Shown here piece after piece: positions 37,312-47,700 of a DNA stretch of 64,000 nucleotides; the stretch's first letter is position 1; every line of letters starts with the position of its first letter. Source of the DNA: Marinomonas aquiplantarum (lineage in GTDB: Bacteria > Pseudomonadota > Gammaproteobacteria > Pseudomonadales > Marinomonadaceae); NCBI RefSeq assembly GCF_003314975.1, contig NZ_QNRF01000008.1, positions 62,001-126,000 on the forward strand, written 5' to 3'. A model generated the notes under the pieces. It saw nothing but the letters and a program-made list of their open reading frames with translations, was not told where the DNA came from and did not search any database. The translations under genes were made by a program, and so were the position numbers.

Positions 37312-38180
37312 CCTTAGCTCTGAATAATAGCAGTACAGAGCAAACAGCCAGTCAGTGGCAAGCCTATTTACGCTTAGGCTTTGCTCATGGCGCCCGCGGT
37401 ACAGTGTTAAAAACCTGTGATCACAAAGGACCTTTATATGTACAAAAGCCTTTTTACCCTGAAGGCCAAGACACGGCCCATGTGTATTTGCTGCACCCGC
37501 CAGGCGGCTTGGTATCGGGAGATGAGCTGGTCATTGAATCCCGTCAACAGCCACATACTCATGTCTTGATCACTACTCCTGGAGCAGGGCGAGTTTACCG
37601 TGCTCGTCCTGACAAATTGTTACAGCGTCAAACCACCCATTTGCATGTGCCCAATCACGCCATCATGGAGTGGTTGCCACAAGAAACCATACTTTATCCC
37701 GATGCCAATACGGCGTTGGTGAATCAGGTTCACCTTGCTTCTGGTGCGCGTTTTATCGGTTGGGAAATCACCTGCTTTGGTTTGCCAGCGAATCAATTGG
37801 ACTTTGCTCAAGGACAAGCTAGCCAGAGCTTCCAGATCAATGTGGATGGCCGTATCAGACTGCGCGAACGATTACGCATCGATAAAGAGTCGGCAGCGGT
37901 CATGAATTCAACAGTGGGCTTACAAGGACAAGCGGTGAATGGTTTGTTGGTGGCTGGGCCTTTTACGCATTTATCAGACGATGCTTTAGCGGCTTTACGC
38001 GATTCTTGTGCGGGGTTCGCCGGTTTGGCGGGGGTGTCTTTGGTGAAAGAATTTATTTTGGTGCGCGCTGTGCATGGTGACAGTGAACAAATGAAAAAGC
38101 TATTCACTCAGTGTTGGCAACAACTGCGACCTGAATTGATACAACGCAATGCCTGTGCGCCACGTATTTGGGCGACCTAA
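37308..38180 (+). CDS. ureD: urease accessory protein UreD
   Basis: A 290-residue protein of the UreD/UreH family. The family stretch [18 protein letters not shown] is near residue 64, with [11 protein letters not shown] following. UreD forms the activation complex with UreF and UreG on the urease apoprotein. It overlaps urtE by 4 bp and precedes ureA by 19 bp. Confidence 0.93.
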   Translation: MTLALNNSSTEQTASQWQAYLRLGFAHGARGTVLKTCDHKGPLYVQKPFYPEGQDTAHVYLLHPPGGLVSGDELVIESRQQPHTHVLITTPGAGRVYRARPDKLLQRQTTHLHVPNHAIMEWLPQETILYPDANTALVNQVHLASGARFIGWEITCFGLPANQLDFAQGQASQSFQINVDGRIRLRERLRIDKESAAVMNSTVGLQGQAVNGLLVAGPFTHLSDDALAALRDSCAGFAGLAGVSLVKEFILVRAVHGDSEQMKKLFTQCWQQLRPELIQRNACAPRIWAT

Positions 38181-38199
38181 TGATGAAGAGGCTTTGACT

Positions 38200-38502
38200 A
38201 TGGAATTACTACCAAGAGAAAAAGACAAACTACTGGTGTTTACCGCGGCTTTATTAGCCGAACGTCGCTTAAATCGCGGCCTAAAGCTCAATTATCCTGA
38301 GGCCATGGCTTATCTCACGATGGAAATTATTGAAGGCGCGAGGGATGGTAAAAGTGTTGCGGAATTAATGGCTTACGGCAAAACCTTACTGAGTGCCGAG
38401 CAGGTTATGGATGGCGTCGTGGAGTTGATTCATGAAGTTCAGGTGGAGGCAACCTTTCCTGACGGAACTAAGCTGGTCACTGTCCATAACCCGATCAACT
38501 AA
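38200..38502 (+). CDS. ureA: urease gamma subunit
   Basis: A 100-residue protein, the usual UreA length, opening [20 protein letters not shown] and containing [20 protein letters not shown]. It is one of the three structural subunits. The frame is open from 38149, but the family start is at 38200. Confidence 0.95.
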   Translation: MELLPREKDKLLVFTAALLAERRLNRGLKLNYPEAMAYLTMEIIEGARDGKSVAELMAYGKTLLSAEQVMDGVVELIHEVQVEATFPDGTKLVTVHNPIN

Positions 38503-38517
38503 CAGGGGAGAAGCAAG

Positions 38518-38841
38518 ATGATTCCAGGAGAAATACAGGTCAGCGAAGGCGATATTGTACTGAATCAAGGACGCAAAACCTTGAGGGTTCGAGTAGAAAA
38601 TACCGGTGATCGCCCTGTGCAGATAGGTTCTCATTATCACTTTTATGAAGTGAATCCAGCGTTAGTGTTTGATCGAACCGCCACCAAAGGGTATCGCCTT
38701 AACATTGCTTCGGGAACGGCAGTGCGCTTTGAACCCGGTCAGGGGCGAGAAGTGGAGCTGGTGGAATACGCTGGTAGCAAAAGCATTTATGGTTTTCGTG
38801 GTGAGGTGATGGGCAAACTGGCGACAGAGGAGACAGACTGA
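38518..38841 (+). CDS. ureB: urease beta subunit
   Basis: A 107-residue UreB: opening [20 protein letters not shown] and the typical [20 protein letters not shown] segment. It is preceded by AGGGGAG. It overlaps the ureC start by one base (TGATG), giving coupled translation. Confidence 0.95.
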   Translation: MIPGEIQVSEGDIVLNQGRKTLRVRVENTGDRPVQIGSHYHFYEVNPALVFDRTATKGYRLNIASGTAVRFEPGQGREVELVEYAGSKSIYGFRGEVMGKLATEETD

Positions 38842-40547
38842 TGGCAAACATGGACAGACAAAGTTACGCGCAAATGTTTGGCCCGACCACTGGCGACAGA
38901 GTGCGTTTAGGGGATACTGACTTGTGGATTCAAGTGGAGCAGGATTTCACTACCTATGGGGATGAAGTGAAATTTGGCGGCGGTAAAGTCATTCGTGATG
39001 GCATGGGGCAAAGTCAGTTGACCAATGAGGTCGCCGTCGATTTGGTGATTACCAACGCCTTGGTGTTGGATCATTGGGGTATCGTCAAAGGTGATGTTGG
39101 GGTGAAAAACGGCCGTATTTTTAAAGTGGGAAAAGCCGGTAACCCAGATGTACAAGATAATGTGGACATTGTCATTGGCCCTGGTACGGAAGTGATTGCG
39201 GGTGAAGGTTCTATTCTGACCGCGGGCGGGATAGACGCGCACATTCATTTTATTTGCCCACAACAAATTGAAGAGGCGCTGACATCGGGCGTGACGACCA
39301 TGATAGGTGGTGGCACGGGACCTGCGACGGGCACCAATGCCACCACCTGTACATCAGGGCCTTGGTATCTGGGTAAAATGCTACAAGCCACCGACAGTAT
39401 GCCAATGAATTTGGGCTTCTTAGGAAAAGGCAATGCCAGCTTACCTGATGCCCTTGAGGAACAATTGGAGGCTGGCGCTTGTGGCTTGAAATTGCATGAA
39501 GATTGGGGCACCACACCGGCGTCTATCGATTGCTGTTTGTCGGTGGCAGAAGAATACGATGTCCAAGTAGCGATTCATACTGATACCTTAAATGAATCTG
39601 GCTTTGTCGACAGCACCTTAAATGCCTTCAAAGACAGAGTGATTCACACCTACCATACTGAGGGTGCGGGTGGTGGTCATGCGCCGGACATCATACGTGC
39701 TGCAGGGCACGCCAATGTGTTGCCATCTTCGACCAATCCAACTCGTCCTTACACCCATAATACAGTCGATGAGCATCTGGACATGCTGATGGTGTGTCAC
39801 CATTTGGACAGTAATATCCCTGAAGATGTGGCTTTTGCTGACTCTCGTATTCGCAAGGAAACGATCGCAGCGGAAGACATTTTCCATGATCGTGGAGCTT
39901 TCTCCATGATCTCATCCGATTCACAAGCCATGGGGCGCGTTGGCGAAGTGGTCACCCGTACTTGGCAGACCGCGCACAAAATGAAGCAACAATTCGGCTT
40001 GTTACCAGAAGATGCCGAGCTGGGTGCAGACAACTTCCGTGCCAAACGTTACATCGCCAAATACACCATCAACCCAGCGATTGCGCATGGCGTCAGTCAT
40101 GAAGTGGGTTCCATTGAAGCGGGGAAATTGGCGGACTTGGTATTGTGGAAACCGGCCTTTTTTGCGGTTAAGCCTTCTTTGATTATTAAGGGCGGCATGA
40201 TTGCCAATGCCCCCATGGGCGACCCCAATGCATCGATACCCACGCCGCAGCCTGTGCATTATCGTCCTATGTTTGGCTCCTTTGGTAAGGCCAGTGCAGC
40301 AACCTCGGTCACCTTTGTATCGCAGGCGTCATTAGACAATGGCATTAAGCAAGGTTTGGGATTAGAGCGCACTTTAGTGGCCTGTAAAAACACTCGTAAT
40401 ATAGGTAAATCTGACATGGTTCATAACGATTGGATGCCAGAGATTACCGTGGATCCGCAGACTTATGAAGTCAGGGCGGATGGCGAATTATTGACTTGTG
40501 AACCGGCTAAAGAACTGCCGTTGGCGCAGCTTTATAACTTGTTTTGA
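38841..40547 (+). CDS. ureC: urease alpha (catalytic) subunit
   Basis: A 568-residue catalytic subunit. The nickel-bridging carbamylated Lys is K217 in [10 protein letters not shown]319-H320 in MVCHHLD form the mobile flap. HIHF near residue 135 supplies nickel ligands. These residue numbers match the well-studied Klebsiella enzyme exactly. It hydrolyses urea to ammonia and carbamate. A repeat array follows before ureE. Confidence 0.97.
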   Translation: MANMDRQSYAQMFGPTTGDRVRLGDTDLWIQVEQDFTTYGDEVKFGGGKVIRDGMGQSQLTNEVAVDLVITNALVLDHWGIVKGDVGVKNGRIFKVGKAGNPDVQDNVDIVIGPGTEVIAGEGSILTAGGIDAHIHFICPQQIEEALTSGVTTMIGGGTGPATGTNATTCTSGPWYLGKMLQATDSMPMNLGFLGKGNASLPDALEEQLEAGACGLKLHEDWGTTPASIDCCLSVAEEYDVQVAIHTDTLNESGFVDSTLNAFKDRVIHTYHTEGAGGGHAPDIIRAAGHANVLPSSTNPTRPYTHNTVDEHLDMLMVCHHLDSNIPEDVAFADSRIRKETIAAEDIFHDRGAFSMISSDSQAMGRVGEVVTRTWQTAHKMKQQFGLLPEDAELGADNFRAKRYIAKYTINPAIAHGVSHEVGSIEAGKLADLVLWKPAFFAVKPSLIIKGGMIANAPMGDPNASIPTPQPVHYRPMFGSFGKASAATSVTFVSQASLDNGIKQGLGLERTLVACKNTRNIGKSDMVHNDWMPEITVDPQTYEVRADGELLTCEPAKELPLAQLYNLF

Positions 40548-40604
40548 CCCCCTCTCTTTAAAGGGTGGAAAGTGTGAAGTGTTTGGGTAACAGTAAGTTT
40601 TGCT

Positions 40605-40895
40605 ACCCCCTCCCAGCCTCCCCCTTATCAAGGGGGAGGAGCAAGATAGTTTCCCACCCTTGTTAAGGGGGAGGAGCAGGATAGTTTCCCTCCCTTTGTT
40701 GAGGGAAAGAGCAAGATAGTTTCCCTCTCTTTGTTTAGGGGAGGAGCAGGATAGTTTCCCTCTCTTTGTTTAGGGGAGGAGCAAGATGGTTTTCCTCCCT
40801 TGTTAAGGGGGAGGGGCAGGATAGTTTCCCTCCCTTGTTAAGGGGGAGGAGCAAGATGGTTCCCTCCCCTTTTAAAGGGGAGGGCTAGGGTGGGG
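40605..40895. repeat. 35-bp tandem palindromic repeat array between ureC and ureE
   Basis: The anchor GCA(A/G)GAT(A/G)GTT recurs at 40641, 40676, 40711, 40746, 40781, 40816 and 40851, a period of exactly 35 bp. Each unit carries a CCCTCCCTTGTTAAGGGGGAGG-like hairpin in outline. The base after GCA alternates A, G, A, G, A, G, A, so the true unit may be 70 bp. The ends, ACCCCCTCCCAGCC on the left and GGGCTAGGGTGGGG on the right, are near inverted copies, as in a REP-like element. The rest of 40548-40906 holds no gene. Confidence 0.9.
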
Positions 40896-40906
40896 TTTAA
40901 TAGGAG

Positions 40907-41353
40907 ATGAATTTGGATATTTATACACGTTTAGGCACACATTGCCACGACCCTGTGTTTACCACAGTTACCTTAGATGCTGAGCAGCGTGAGCGTGGTC
41001 GTTTGAAATTAACGGGTGCCAATGGTGACACTATTCGAGTCTTTTTAGAGCGGGGTAAACCTTTATTAGTAGGGGAATTTCTGCGTTCTGAATGTGGCAA
41101 GATCATCAAAGTCGAAGGCGCGTTAGAAGCCGTTGCCCATGCCAGTTGTGACAATTGGACAGCATTTTCCAAAGCCTGTTATCACCTAGGCAACCGCCAC
41201 ACTAAAGTGGAAGTGGGCGACCGTTGGTTACGCATCAAGCCAGATCATGTATTGGAAGACATGCTGCATTTATTGGGTTTAGTGGTGAGCCATGAAGAAG
41301 CCGTGTTTAGTCCAGAATCGGGAGCCTATAGTCATGGTCATCACCACCACTGA
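40907..41353 (+). CDS. ureE: urease accessory protein UreE (nickel metallochaperone)
   Basis: A 148-residue protein with the UreE N-terminal and metal-binding domains (ERGRLKLTGANGDTIRVFLE, then YHLGNRHTKVEVGDRWLRIK) and a short His-rich tail (SHGHHHH). The tail is far shorter than in Klebsiella. It delivers nickel to the urease complex. It overlaps ureF by 20 bp. Confidence 0.93.
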   Translation: MNLDIYTRLGTHCHDPVFTTVTLDAEQRERGRLKLTGANGDTIRVFLERGKPLLVGEFLRSECGKIIKVEGALEAVAHASCDNWTAFSKACYHLGNRHTKVEVGDRWLRIKPDHVLEDMLHLLGLVVSHEEAVFSPESGAYSHGHHHH

Positions 41354-42011
41354 TCATGCTTTGCTGCGTTTACTGCAGTTCAGTAGTGTCAGTCTGCCTG
41401 TGGGTGGGTATGCTTTTTCTCAAGGTTTGGAATACGCCATTGAGAAAGGCTGGTTGAGCAAGCAAGCCGATGTAGCGGATTGGACGCAAGTGCAGTTGTT
41501 GCAATCTTTTGCTCGAGTGGATTTGCCGATTTTACGTTTGGCCATGGCCGCTTGGTATGAGCAAGATGAAGTCAAACTGGTGGCCTTGAACGATTTGGTA
41601 TTGGCTTGCCGCGAGACCAAAGAGCTGAGATTAAACGATACTGCCATGGGAGAAGCCTTGGCGCGTCTGATGAGAAGTTTGGAGATTGCGACGCCATTTC
41701 AGCGCGTCGAAGAGGTTAGCTTTGTCATCTTGTTTGCGGTGGCGGCTTGCCATTTTCAAATCGAATTTGACACTGCAGCACTCGGTTTTACATGGTCTTG
41801 GTTGGAAAACCAGATTGCCGCGGCCACCAAGTTGGTGCCACTGGGGCAAACGCAAGCGCAACAATTATTGGGTGAGTTACAACCCGTGATCTCGGAGGCC
41901 ATTCAGATAGCAAAAAATCTAGAGGAAGATGATATAGGGGCTGGTTTACCGGCTCTGGCCATCGCCAGTAGTTTGCACGAAACCCAGTATACACGGCTGT
42001 TTCGATCGTAA
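41334..42011 (+). CDS. ureF: urease accessory protein UreF
   Basis: About 225 residues, mostly helical. LLRLLQFSSVSLPVGGYAFS near the start is the UreF hallmark. UreF links UreD to UreG and controls GTP-dependent nickel insertion. I chose the ATG at 41334 (inside the ureE end) since the family begins there; the frame is open from 41292. Confidence 0.93.
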   Translation: MVITTTDHALLRLLQFSSVSLPVGGYAFSQGLEYAIEKGWLSKQADVADWTQVQLLQSFARVDLPILRLAMAAWYEQDEVKLVALNDLVLACRETKELRLNDTAMGEALARLMRSLEIATPFQRVEEVSFVILFAVAACHFQIEFDTAALGFTWSWLENQIAAATKLVPLGQTQAQQLLGELQPVISEAIQIAKNLEEDDIGAGLPALAIASSLHETQYTRLFRS

Positions 42012-42093
42012 CTGGTGATTTTTTAAACGTTAAACAAAGGCGCCATTTACATAAAAAAGCGCACAGATAAGCACACAAAAGAGGACGTATTTT

Positions 42094-42741
42094 ATGACAA
42101 AACCAAAACAAACTCTGCGGGTGGGCGTAGGTGGTCCTGTTGGGTCAGGAAAAACCGCTTTACTGCGTTCTTTGTGTTCTGCCATGCGTGAGCATTACCA
42201 GATCGCCGTGGTAACTAATGATATTTATACGCAAGAAGACGCTAAGTTTTTGACACGCCATGAAGCCCTAGAAGCGGACCGCATTATCGGGGTGGAAACC
42301 GGCGGTTGTCCGCATACGGCGATTCGTGAAGATGCCTCGATGAACCTGGCTGCCATTGATGAATTAGTCGAGCGTCACGGTGAGCTAGACGTGGTGTTTG
42401 TGGAATCGGGCGGGGACAATTTGAGCGCCACTTTTAGCCCAGAATTATCTGATTTAACCATTTATGTGATTGATGTATCGGCGGGCGACAAAATTCCTCG
42501 TAAAGGTGGCCCGGGCATTACTAAGTCGGATCTTTTGATCATCAATAAGATAGATTTAGCGCCGTTAGTGGGGGCTTCTTTAGAAGTAATGGATAAAGGC
42601 GCCAAGGCGCAGCGCGGTGCTCGTCCGTTTGTCTTTTCAAATTTGAAAGCGGCACAAGGTTTGGATGACATCATTCAATTTATCGTCTCAGAAGGCATGT
42701 TGGAAGCGAAAAGCTTGCCACCTGCCAAAGCGGTTGTGTAA
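42094..42741 (+). CDS. ureG: urease accessory GTPase UreG
   Basis: A 215-residue GTPase with P-loop [12 protein letters not shown] near residue 13, the nickel-site Cys-Pro-His in [19 protein letters not shown], and [11 protein letters not shown]. It powers nickel transfer into urease. An AGAGGA ribosome site precedes the ATG, with an 82-bp gap after ureF. Confidence 0.95.
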   Translation: MTKPKQTLRVGVGGPVGSGKTALLRSLCSAMREHYQIAVVTNDIYTQEDAKFLTRHEALEADRIIGVETGGCPHTAIREDASMNLAAIDELVERHGELDVVFVESGGDNLSATFSPELSDLTIYVIDVSAGDKIPRKGGPGITKSDLLIINKIDLAPLVGASLEVMDKGAKAQRGARPFVFSNLKAAQGLDDIIQFIVSEGMLEAKSLPPAKAVV

Positions 42742-42754
42742 TCGGAGAAGTATT

Positions 42755-43339
42755 ATGAAATATCGAATCTCGAAATCTTGTGTGGCTTTGTTGTTGGCCG
42801 TGTTTTCCTCTCTTAGCTTAGCGCATCCTGGTCACGGTGAAAGTATGGCTGGGTTGGCAGGTTTTGCTCATCCCTTCACGGGTTTAGATCACTTATTGGC
42901 GATGTTTGCTGTCGGCGTTTGGGCGGCAAATTTGGGCGGTCGTGCACTGTGGGCAGTGCCTTTATCCTTCATGGCAATGATGTTGGGCGGCGGTATATTG
43001 GCTTTCACAGGCTTGATTGTGCCTTTCATTGAGCAAGGCATTGTCTTGTCGGTAATGGTGTTCGGTGCGCTATTGATTGCGGCGAAACATGTACCTTTAT
43101 GGTCGAGTCTCTTGTTGGCGGCTGGCTTTGCAACTTTCCATGGAGCGGCGCATGGTTTGGAAATGCCAGCCACCGCTTCAGCTTGGTCTTATAGCCTAGG
43201 GTTTATTTTGGCCACGGCGAGTATTCAAGGCATTGGCATTCTTATGGGGCGCTGGTTCCAGCAGCAAGGTGTGCAAACTATGAATCAAGTGCTCGGCGGT
43301 ATGATTGCGGGTGCCGGTATGGCACTGGCCATTTTCTAA
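42755..43339 (+). CDS. HupE/UreJ-family nickel permease
   Basis: A 194-residue protein with a signal-like N-terminus and about six helices. The HupE/UreJ motif SLAHPGHGESMAGLAGFAHP and FTGLDHLLAM carry metal-binding His and Asp. It probably imports nickel for urease. I chose the ATG at 42755 with GGAG upstream, 13 bp after ureG; the frame is open from 42665. Confidence 0.88.
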   Translation: MKYRISKSCVALLLAVFSSLSLAHPGHGESMAGLAGFAHPFTGLDHLLAMFAVGVWAANLGGRALWAVPLSFMAMMLGGGILAFTGLIVPFIEQGIVLSVMVFGALLIAAKHVPLWSSLLLAAGFATFHGAAHGLEMPATASAWSYSLGFILATASIQGIGILMGRWFQQQGVQTMNQVLGGMIAGAGMALAIF

Positions 43340-43349
43340 CGCAGCTAAT

Positions 43350-46300
43350 ATGGCCGCCACACAGAAAATCTATAAGGTACGACGACACTACAACAAGTGG
43401 GTCGCTGACCAAACACTGGAAGACTATGCGTTGCGATATACTGCGAAGCAAGGTCATACCATGAGCATCGAAAGGGTGGGGCATACCGCATTAGGAGCCG
43501 CCGCCTTTTTGGCGTTAGAAGGACTGGCCGCAGTGATCACCTTAGGCTATGGCTTTACCAATGCGGTAGCGGCCATTTTGGTGGTGCTAGCGGTGTTCTT
43601 TGTTACCGGTTTTCCGATTGCCTATTATTCGGCAAAACATGGTTTAGACATAGATTTGCTCACGCGCGGAGCCGGTTTTGGCTACCTTGGTTCCACCATC
43701 ACCTCGCTTATTTATGCCACTTTTACCTTTATTTTCTTTGCGATTGAGGCGGCTATTTTAGCGTCGGCTTTTGAAGTCTTGTTAGGGATTCCGCTGGCCT
43801 TGGGGTATGCCTTATCTGCTTTGTTTGTGATCCCGATTGTGACCCACGGTATTCGCGCCATCAGCCGCTTTCAAAACGGCACGCAATGGATATGGTTAGT
43901 GTTACAGATCGCTGCCATTGGTGTGGTAGTGAGTCAGGAGTATCGGAACTTTTCCGGTTGGACGGAGTTTGTGCCACAGCATTTACCACAAACGACGCAG
44001 TTTGATTGGATATTGTTTGGTGGTGCCGCATCGGTATTGTTTGCCTTGATGGCGCAAATAGGCGAACAAGTGGATTATCTGCGCTTTTTTCCGAAAAAGA
44101 ATGCCAGCAATCGCCGCCGCTGGTGGTTTTGGCTAATCTTGGCGGGCCCAGGTTGGGTGTTTATTGGTGCCATTAAAATGTTGCTCGGGTCATTTCTCGC
44201 TTATTTGGCCATCACAGACGGGGCCAGTGCGATTCAAGCAACCGACCCGACGTATTTGTATCAGCGCATCTTTTTGTTTCTGACCACTTCACCGACTACG
44301 GCTCTGATTCTCGCTGCTGTGTTTGTGTTTATTTGTCAGATGAAGATTAATTTGACCAACGCTTATGCGGGTTCCATTGCTTGGTCGAATTTCTTTTCGC
44401 GGTTGACTCATTCTCACCCAGGTCGAGTAGTGTGGCTGGTGTTTAATGTGACCATTGCTCTGTTGTTGATGGAGTTGGGTATTTATCAAGCGCTTGGAGC
44501 CATTTTGAGTGTGTTTGCCATCAGCGCGGTGAGTTGGTTGTCGAGTTTGTCTGCGGATTTGTTGATTAATAAACCGCTTGGCTTGAGCCCTCGTGACGTG
44601 GAGTTTAAGCGCGCCCATTTGTATGACATCAATCCGGTGGGAACGGGCTCTATGCTGGTGGCGACCAGTTTAGGTTTATTGTGCTATCTCGGTTTGTTTG
44701 GTGAGGTGGCGAAGAGCTTGTGTCATTTCATTTCCATTGCGACTTGTTTTGTGTGCGTGCCACTGATTGCGTGGCTGACTAAGGGCAAGTATTACATTGC
44801 GCGACAGAGTCCGGAATTGGTGCCCTTGGTGGAAGCGGCAAAACCTCGTCATAGTTTAGTATGTGGTATTTGTGAGAACACTTTTGAAGTGGAGGACATG
44901 AGTTATTGCTCGGCTTATCAGCTGCCGATTTGCTCATTATGTTGCTCGTTGGACTCCAGATGTTTGGACAGCTGTAAACCCAAGGCCAATATTTCTCAGC
45001 AGAGTGATTATTTTCTCAAATTGTTTTTGCCAAGGCGTATTGCGAAAGCCATCAGCAGTCGTTTAGGACGCTTTGCCTCCTTGCTGATCATGATCAACAT
45101 CATCAATGGCGCCTTAATGATGTTGATTTATCGTCAAATGTCACCCAGCAATGACAGTGAGGCTCTATTACTGCAAGAAACCATGTGGGCGTTGTTTTTT
45201 ACTTTGCTGATAGTATCTGGTGTGTTGTCTTGGCTGTTTTTATTGGCCCATGAAAGCCGTGTGGTGGCGCAGAAAGAATCCAATCGTCAGACGCGTAAAC
45301 TGACACGAGAAATCGAGGCTCACCAAGAAACGGACCGAGCGTTACAAGGGGCGAAGGAACAAGCTGAGCAAGCAAACGAGGCTAAAAGTCGTTATTTGAG
45401 TGGTATCAGTCACGAATTACGCACGCCGCTGCAGTCCATTATTGGTTATGCCCAACTGCTGTCAGAAAAACAAGATACCCCTTCAGGGCATCAAAATGGC
45501 TTGGACATTATTCAGCGAAGTGGCTTGTATCTCGCTGATTTAATTGAAGGTTTACTGGATATTTCGAAGATAGAAGCAGGCCGTTTTGATTTGTATCGTA
45601 ATACGGTGAACTTGCCGAAGCTGATCGATGAGCTTAATAGTGTGTTTGCTATGCAAGCGCGCGCCAAAGGCATTCAATTCCAGGCGAAAATATTGGCCCC
45701 TTTGCCCAATCATGTGGTGACCGACGAGAAACGTTTACGACAAATATTGATCAATCTACTTTCTAATGCAGTCAAATACACGCCGCAAGGCAAAGTACAA
45801 TTTGAAGTGAATTATCGTAATCAGGTGGCGGAGTTTGTGATTCGTGATAGCGGATTAGGTATCAAACAAGAGCACTTACAGCGAATTTTTGACCCGTTTG
45901 AGCGGGTACGTGATTTGTCTACTGCCAACTTGCCGGGGACGGGCTTGGGACTGACCATAGTGAAGCTCTTGTCGGAGATTATGGGCGGGGATTTGCAAGC
46001 CAAGTCGACCTTAGGAGAAGGCAGCGAATTTAAAGTGTCCCTCATGTTACCTTGGGTCAGCGAAGGGGATGTGAGCTTGACCGTTAATCGTCGTATTGTA
46101 GGTTATCAGGGTTATCAGCGCAGTATTATGCTGGTAGATGATGACCCCGTCGTGCGTGGCTTATTATCGGATATTTTGTCGCCACTCGGCTTTCATGTGC
46201 AGGAAGCACCGGATGCTGAAAGCTGCCTGAATGACGTATTAAGCAGTTCTCCAGACCTGTTTATTTTGGATGTGTCCATGCCGGGAATGGACGGTTTAAG

Positions 46301-46757
46301 TCTGGCTAAAGTGTTGCGTCAACAAGGCTATTCGGTGCCTATCATTATGCTGTCTGCGGATGTACAGGAAAGTCAGCGCCAGCCTGATGAGCAAAGAGTA
46401 TTCAATCAATACTTGGTAAAACCAGTGAAAAATACGGATTTGTTAGAAGCCATTCAAGACTGGTTAGCAGTGCAGTGGATCTATCAGGATGCCGATCAAT
46501 TAATGCCATTAGCTGATACACTGAGCCAGCAACAGACACTTGATGTCGCCAGCGAAGTGCCCATTCGAGATCATGAAAGCATTCGGGAATTGATCGCTTT
46601 TGCGCAAATGGGTTACAAAAAAGGCGTGCGCGAATGCCTTGACCAGATTACCGCAGAGGACAGATTAGATGCCCACCATTTGGCGCAATTGGAAGTGCTA
46701 TTTCAGGGCTTTCAGTTCGATGGTATTGCGCACTATTTACAACAGCGAAGTATATGA
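43350..46757 (+). CDS. NCS1 permease-histidine kinase-receiver fusion protein
   Basis: About 1135 residues. Residues ~35-490 resemble an NCS1 (purine-cytosine permease-type) transporter with about 12 helices, e.g. AKHGLDIDLLTRGAGFGYLG. A Cys-rich segment (~505-550) has C-x2-C and ICSLCCSLDSRC patterns suggesting a metal site. Two more helices (~580-650) and a coiled coil lead to HisKA (GISHELRTPLQS, His688), a HATPase domain (LLSNAVKYT, GTGLGL), and a receiver with Asp974 in LDVSMPGMDG. It lies 10 bp after the nickel permease and before a response regulator, so it is probably a sensor for urea, purine or a related nitrogen source. The ATG at 43350 is chosen over a TTG at 43305. Confidence 0.85.
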   Translation: MAATQKIYKVRRHYNKWVADQTLEDYALRYTAKQGHTMSIERVGHTALGAAAFLALEGLAAVITLGYGFTNAVAAILVVLAVFFVTGFPIAYYSAKHGLDIDLLTRGAGFGYLGSTITSLIYATFTFIFFAIEAAILASAFEVLLGIPLALGYALSALFVIPIVTHGIRAISRFQNGTQWIWLVLQIAAIGVVVSQEYRNFSGWTEFVPQHLPQTTQFDWILFGGAASVLFALMAQIGEQVDYLRFFPKKNASNRRRWWFWLILAGPGWVFIGAIKMLLGSFLAYLAITDGASAIQATDPTYLYQRIFLFLTTSPTTALILAAVFVFICQMKINLTNAYAGSIAWSNFFSRLTHSHPGRVVWLVFNVTIALLLMELGIYQALGAILSVFAISAVSWLSSLSADLLINKPLGLSPRDVEFKRAHLYDINPVGTGSMLVATSLGLLCYLGLFGEVAKSLCHFISIATCFVCVPLIAWLTKGKYYIARQSPELVPLVEAAKPRHSLVCGICENTFEVEDMSYCSAYQLPICSLCCSLDSRCLDSCKPKANISQQSDYFLKLFLPRRIAKAISSRLGRFASLLIMINIINGALMMLIYRQMSPSNDSEALLLQETMWALFFTLLIVSGVLSWLFLLAHESRVVAQKESNRQTRKLTREIEAHQETDRALQGAKEQAEQANEAKSRYLSGISHELRTPLQSIIGYAQLLSEKQDTPSGHQNGLDIIQRSGLYLADLIEGLLDISKIEAGRFDLYRNTVNLPKLIDELNSVFAMQARAKGIQFQAKILAPLPNHVVTDEKRLRQILINLLSNAVKYTPQGKVQFEVNYRNQVAEFVIRDSGLGIKQEHLQRIFDPFERVRDLSTANLPGTGLGLTIVKLLSEIMGGDLQAKSTLGEGSEFKVSLMLPWVSEGDVSLTVNRRIVGYQGYQRSIMLVDDDPVVRGLLSDILSPLGFHVQEAPDAESCLNDVLSSSPDLFILDVSMPGMDGLSLAKVLRQQGYSVPIIMLSADVQESQRQPDEQRVFNQYLVKPVKNTDLLEAIQDWLAVQWIYQDADQLMPLADTLSQQQTLDVASEVPIRDHESIRELIAFAQMGYKKGVRECLDQITAEDRLDAHHLAQLEVLFQGFQFDGIAHYLQQRSI

Positions 46758-46769
46758 GATAAACAGCTG

Positions 46770-47684
46770 ATGAAGAGTGAGAATCACAATAATGACATAG
46801 TGCTGGTCGTAGATGACTCGCCTGATGCATTAAGTTTGATACACGATACGCTCGAACAAGCTCATATGGATGTACTGGTTGCCTTAGAAGGAAAGCAAGC
46901 TTTAACGATTGCTAAGCGTATTCGCCCCGACATCATTTTGATGGACGCCATCATGCCTGTGATGGACGGTTTTACCGCCTGTAAAGCTCTGAAACAAGAT
47001 CCGGCGTTGGCTAATATCCCGGTGATCTTTATGACAGGCTTGAATCATACGGATGACATAGTGCGAGGCTTGGAAGCAGGCGGCGTAGACTATCTCACTA
47101 AACCCATTCAGCCAAATGAACTGCTGGCGCGTATGAAGGTGCATTTATCGAATGCGCGTTTAAATAACAATGCTCAGTTTGCGCTAGACAGCATGGGGCA
47201 AAATTTGATGACCTTTGATCGCTCAGGCGGCATTGCATGGGCCACACCACAAACTCACGCTTTGATGGCTAAGGCTCGACTCACGCCAGATTGGCAAGTT
47301 GACCAACTGAGTCATCTGGTAAAAGATTGGCTGGCTCACTCACCGCAAGAGGGTAACCGATTGCCTTTATCCCATCTCGACTATCCTTTGACGTTGAAGT
47401 TTCTAGGTATGACAGAACAGGGTGAAGCTCTAGTGAAACTGGAAGATGGGGAGCGTTTATCGGGGGCGGAATTGTTGCGTAACCGTTTGTCGTTAACCGA
47501 GCGTGAATCGCAAGTATTGCATTGGATCGCCAACGGCAAAACCAATCGCGAAATCGGCGAGATTCTGGCCATGAGCCCGCGCACAGTAAATAAGCATCTA
47601 GAGCAAATTTTTCCCAAACTTGGGGTAGAGAATCGTACCTCGGCAGCCGGAGTGGCATTACGTATTCAAGCCAATGCAGAATAA
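46770..47684 (+). CDS. response regulator with LuxR-type HTH
   Basis: A 304-residue protein: N-terminal receiver (about 10-125) with ILMDAIMPVMDGF carrying the phospho-Asp and a KP pair, a middle linker domain, and a C-terminal LuxR/FixJ HTH (SLTERESQVLHWIANGKTNR, then MSPRTVNKHLEQIF). It starts 12 bp after the hybrid kinase and is its likely phosphotransfer target. It may control the urea genes. Confidence 0.9.
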   Translation: MKSENHNNDIVLVVDDSPDALSLIHDTLEQAHMDVLVALEGKQALTIAKRIRPDIILMDAIMPVMDGFTACKALKQDPALANIPVIFMTGLNHTDDIVRGLEAGGVDYLTKPIQPNELLARMKVHLSNARLNNNAQFALDSMGQNLMTFDRSGGIAWATPQTHALMAKARLTPDWQVDQLSHLVKDWLAHSPQEGNRLPLSHLDYPLTLKFLGMTEQGEALVKLEDGERLSGAELLRNRLSLTERESQVLHWIANGKTNREIGEILAMSPRTVNKHLEQIFPKLGVENRTSAAGVALRIQANAE

Positions 47685-47700
47685 GTTTAGCAAAATTGGC

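Noticed and set aside
40605..40895. 35-bp repeats as a CRISPR array
   Set aside because: The period equals the repeat length, so there are no unique spacers, and no cas genes are near.
43305..43349. Longer start (TTG) of the permease-kinase fusion
   Set aside because: It would overlap the nickel permease gene and adds residues without transporter similarity; the ATG at 43350 fits better.
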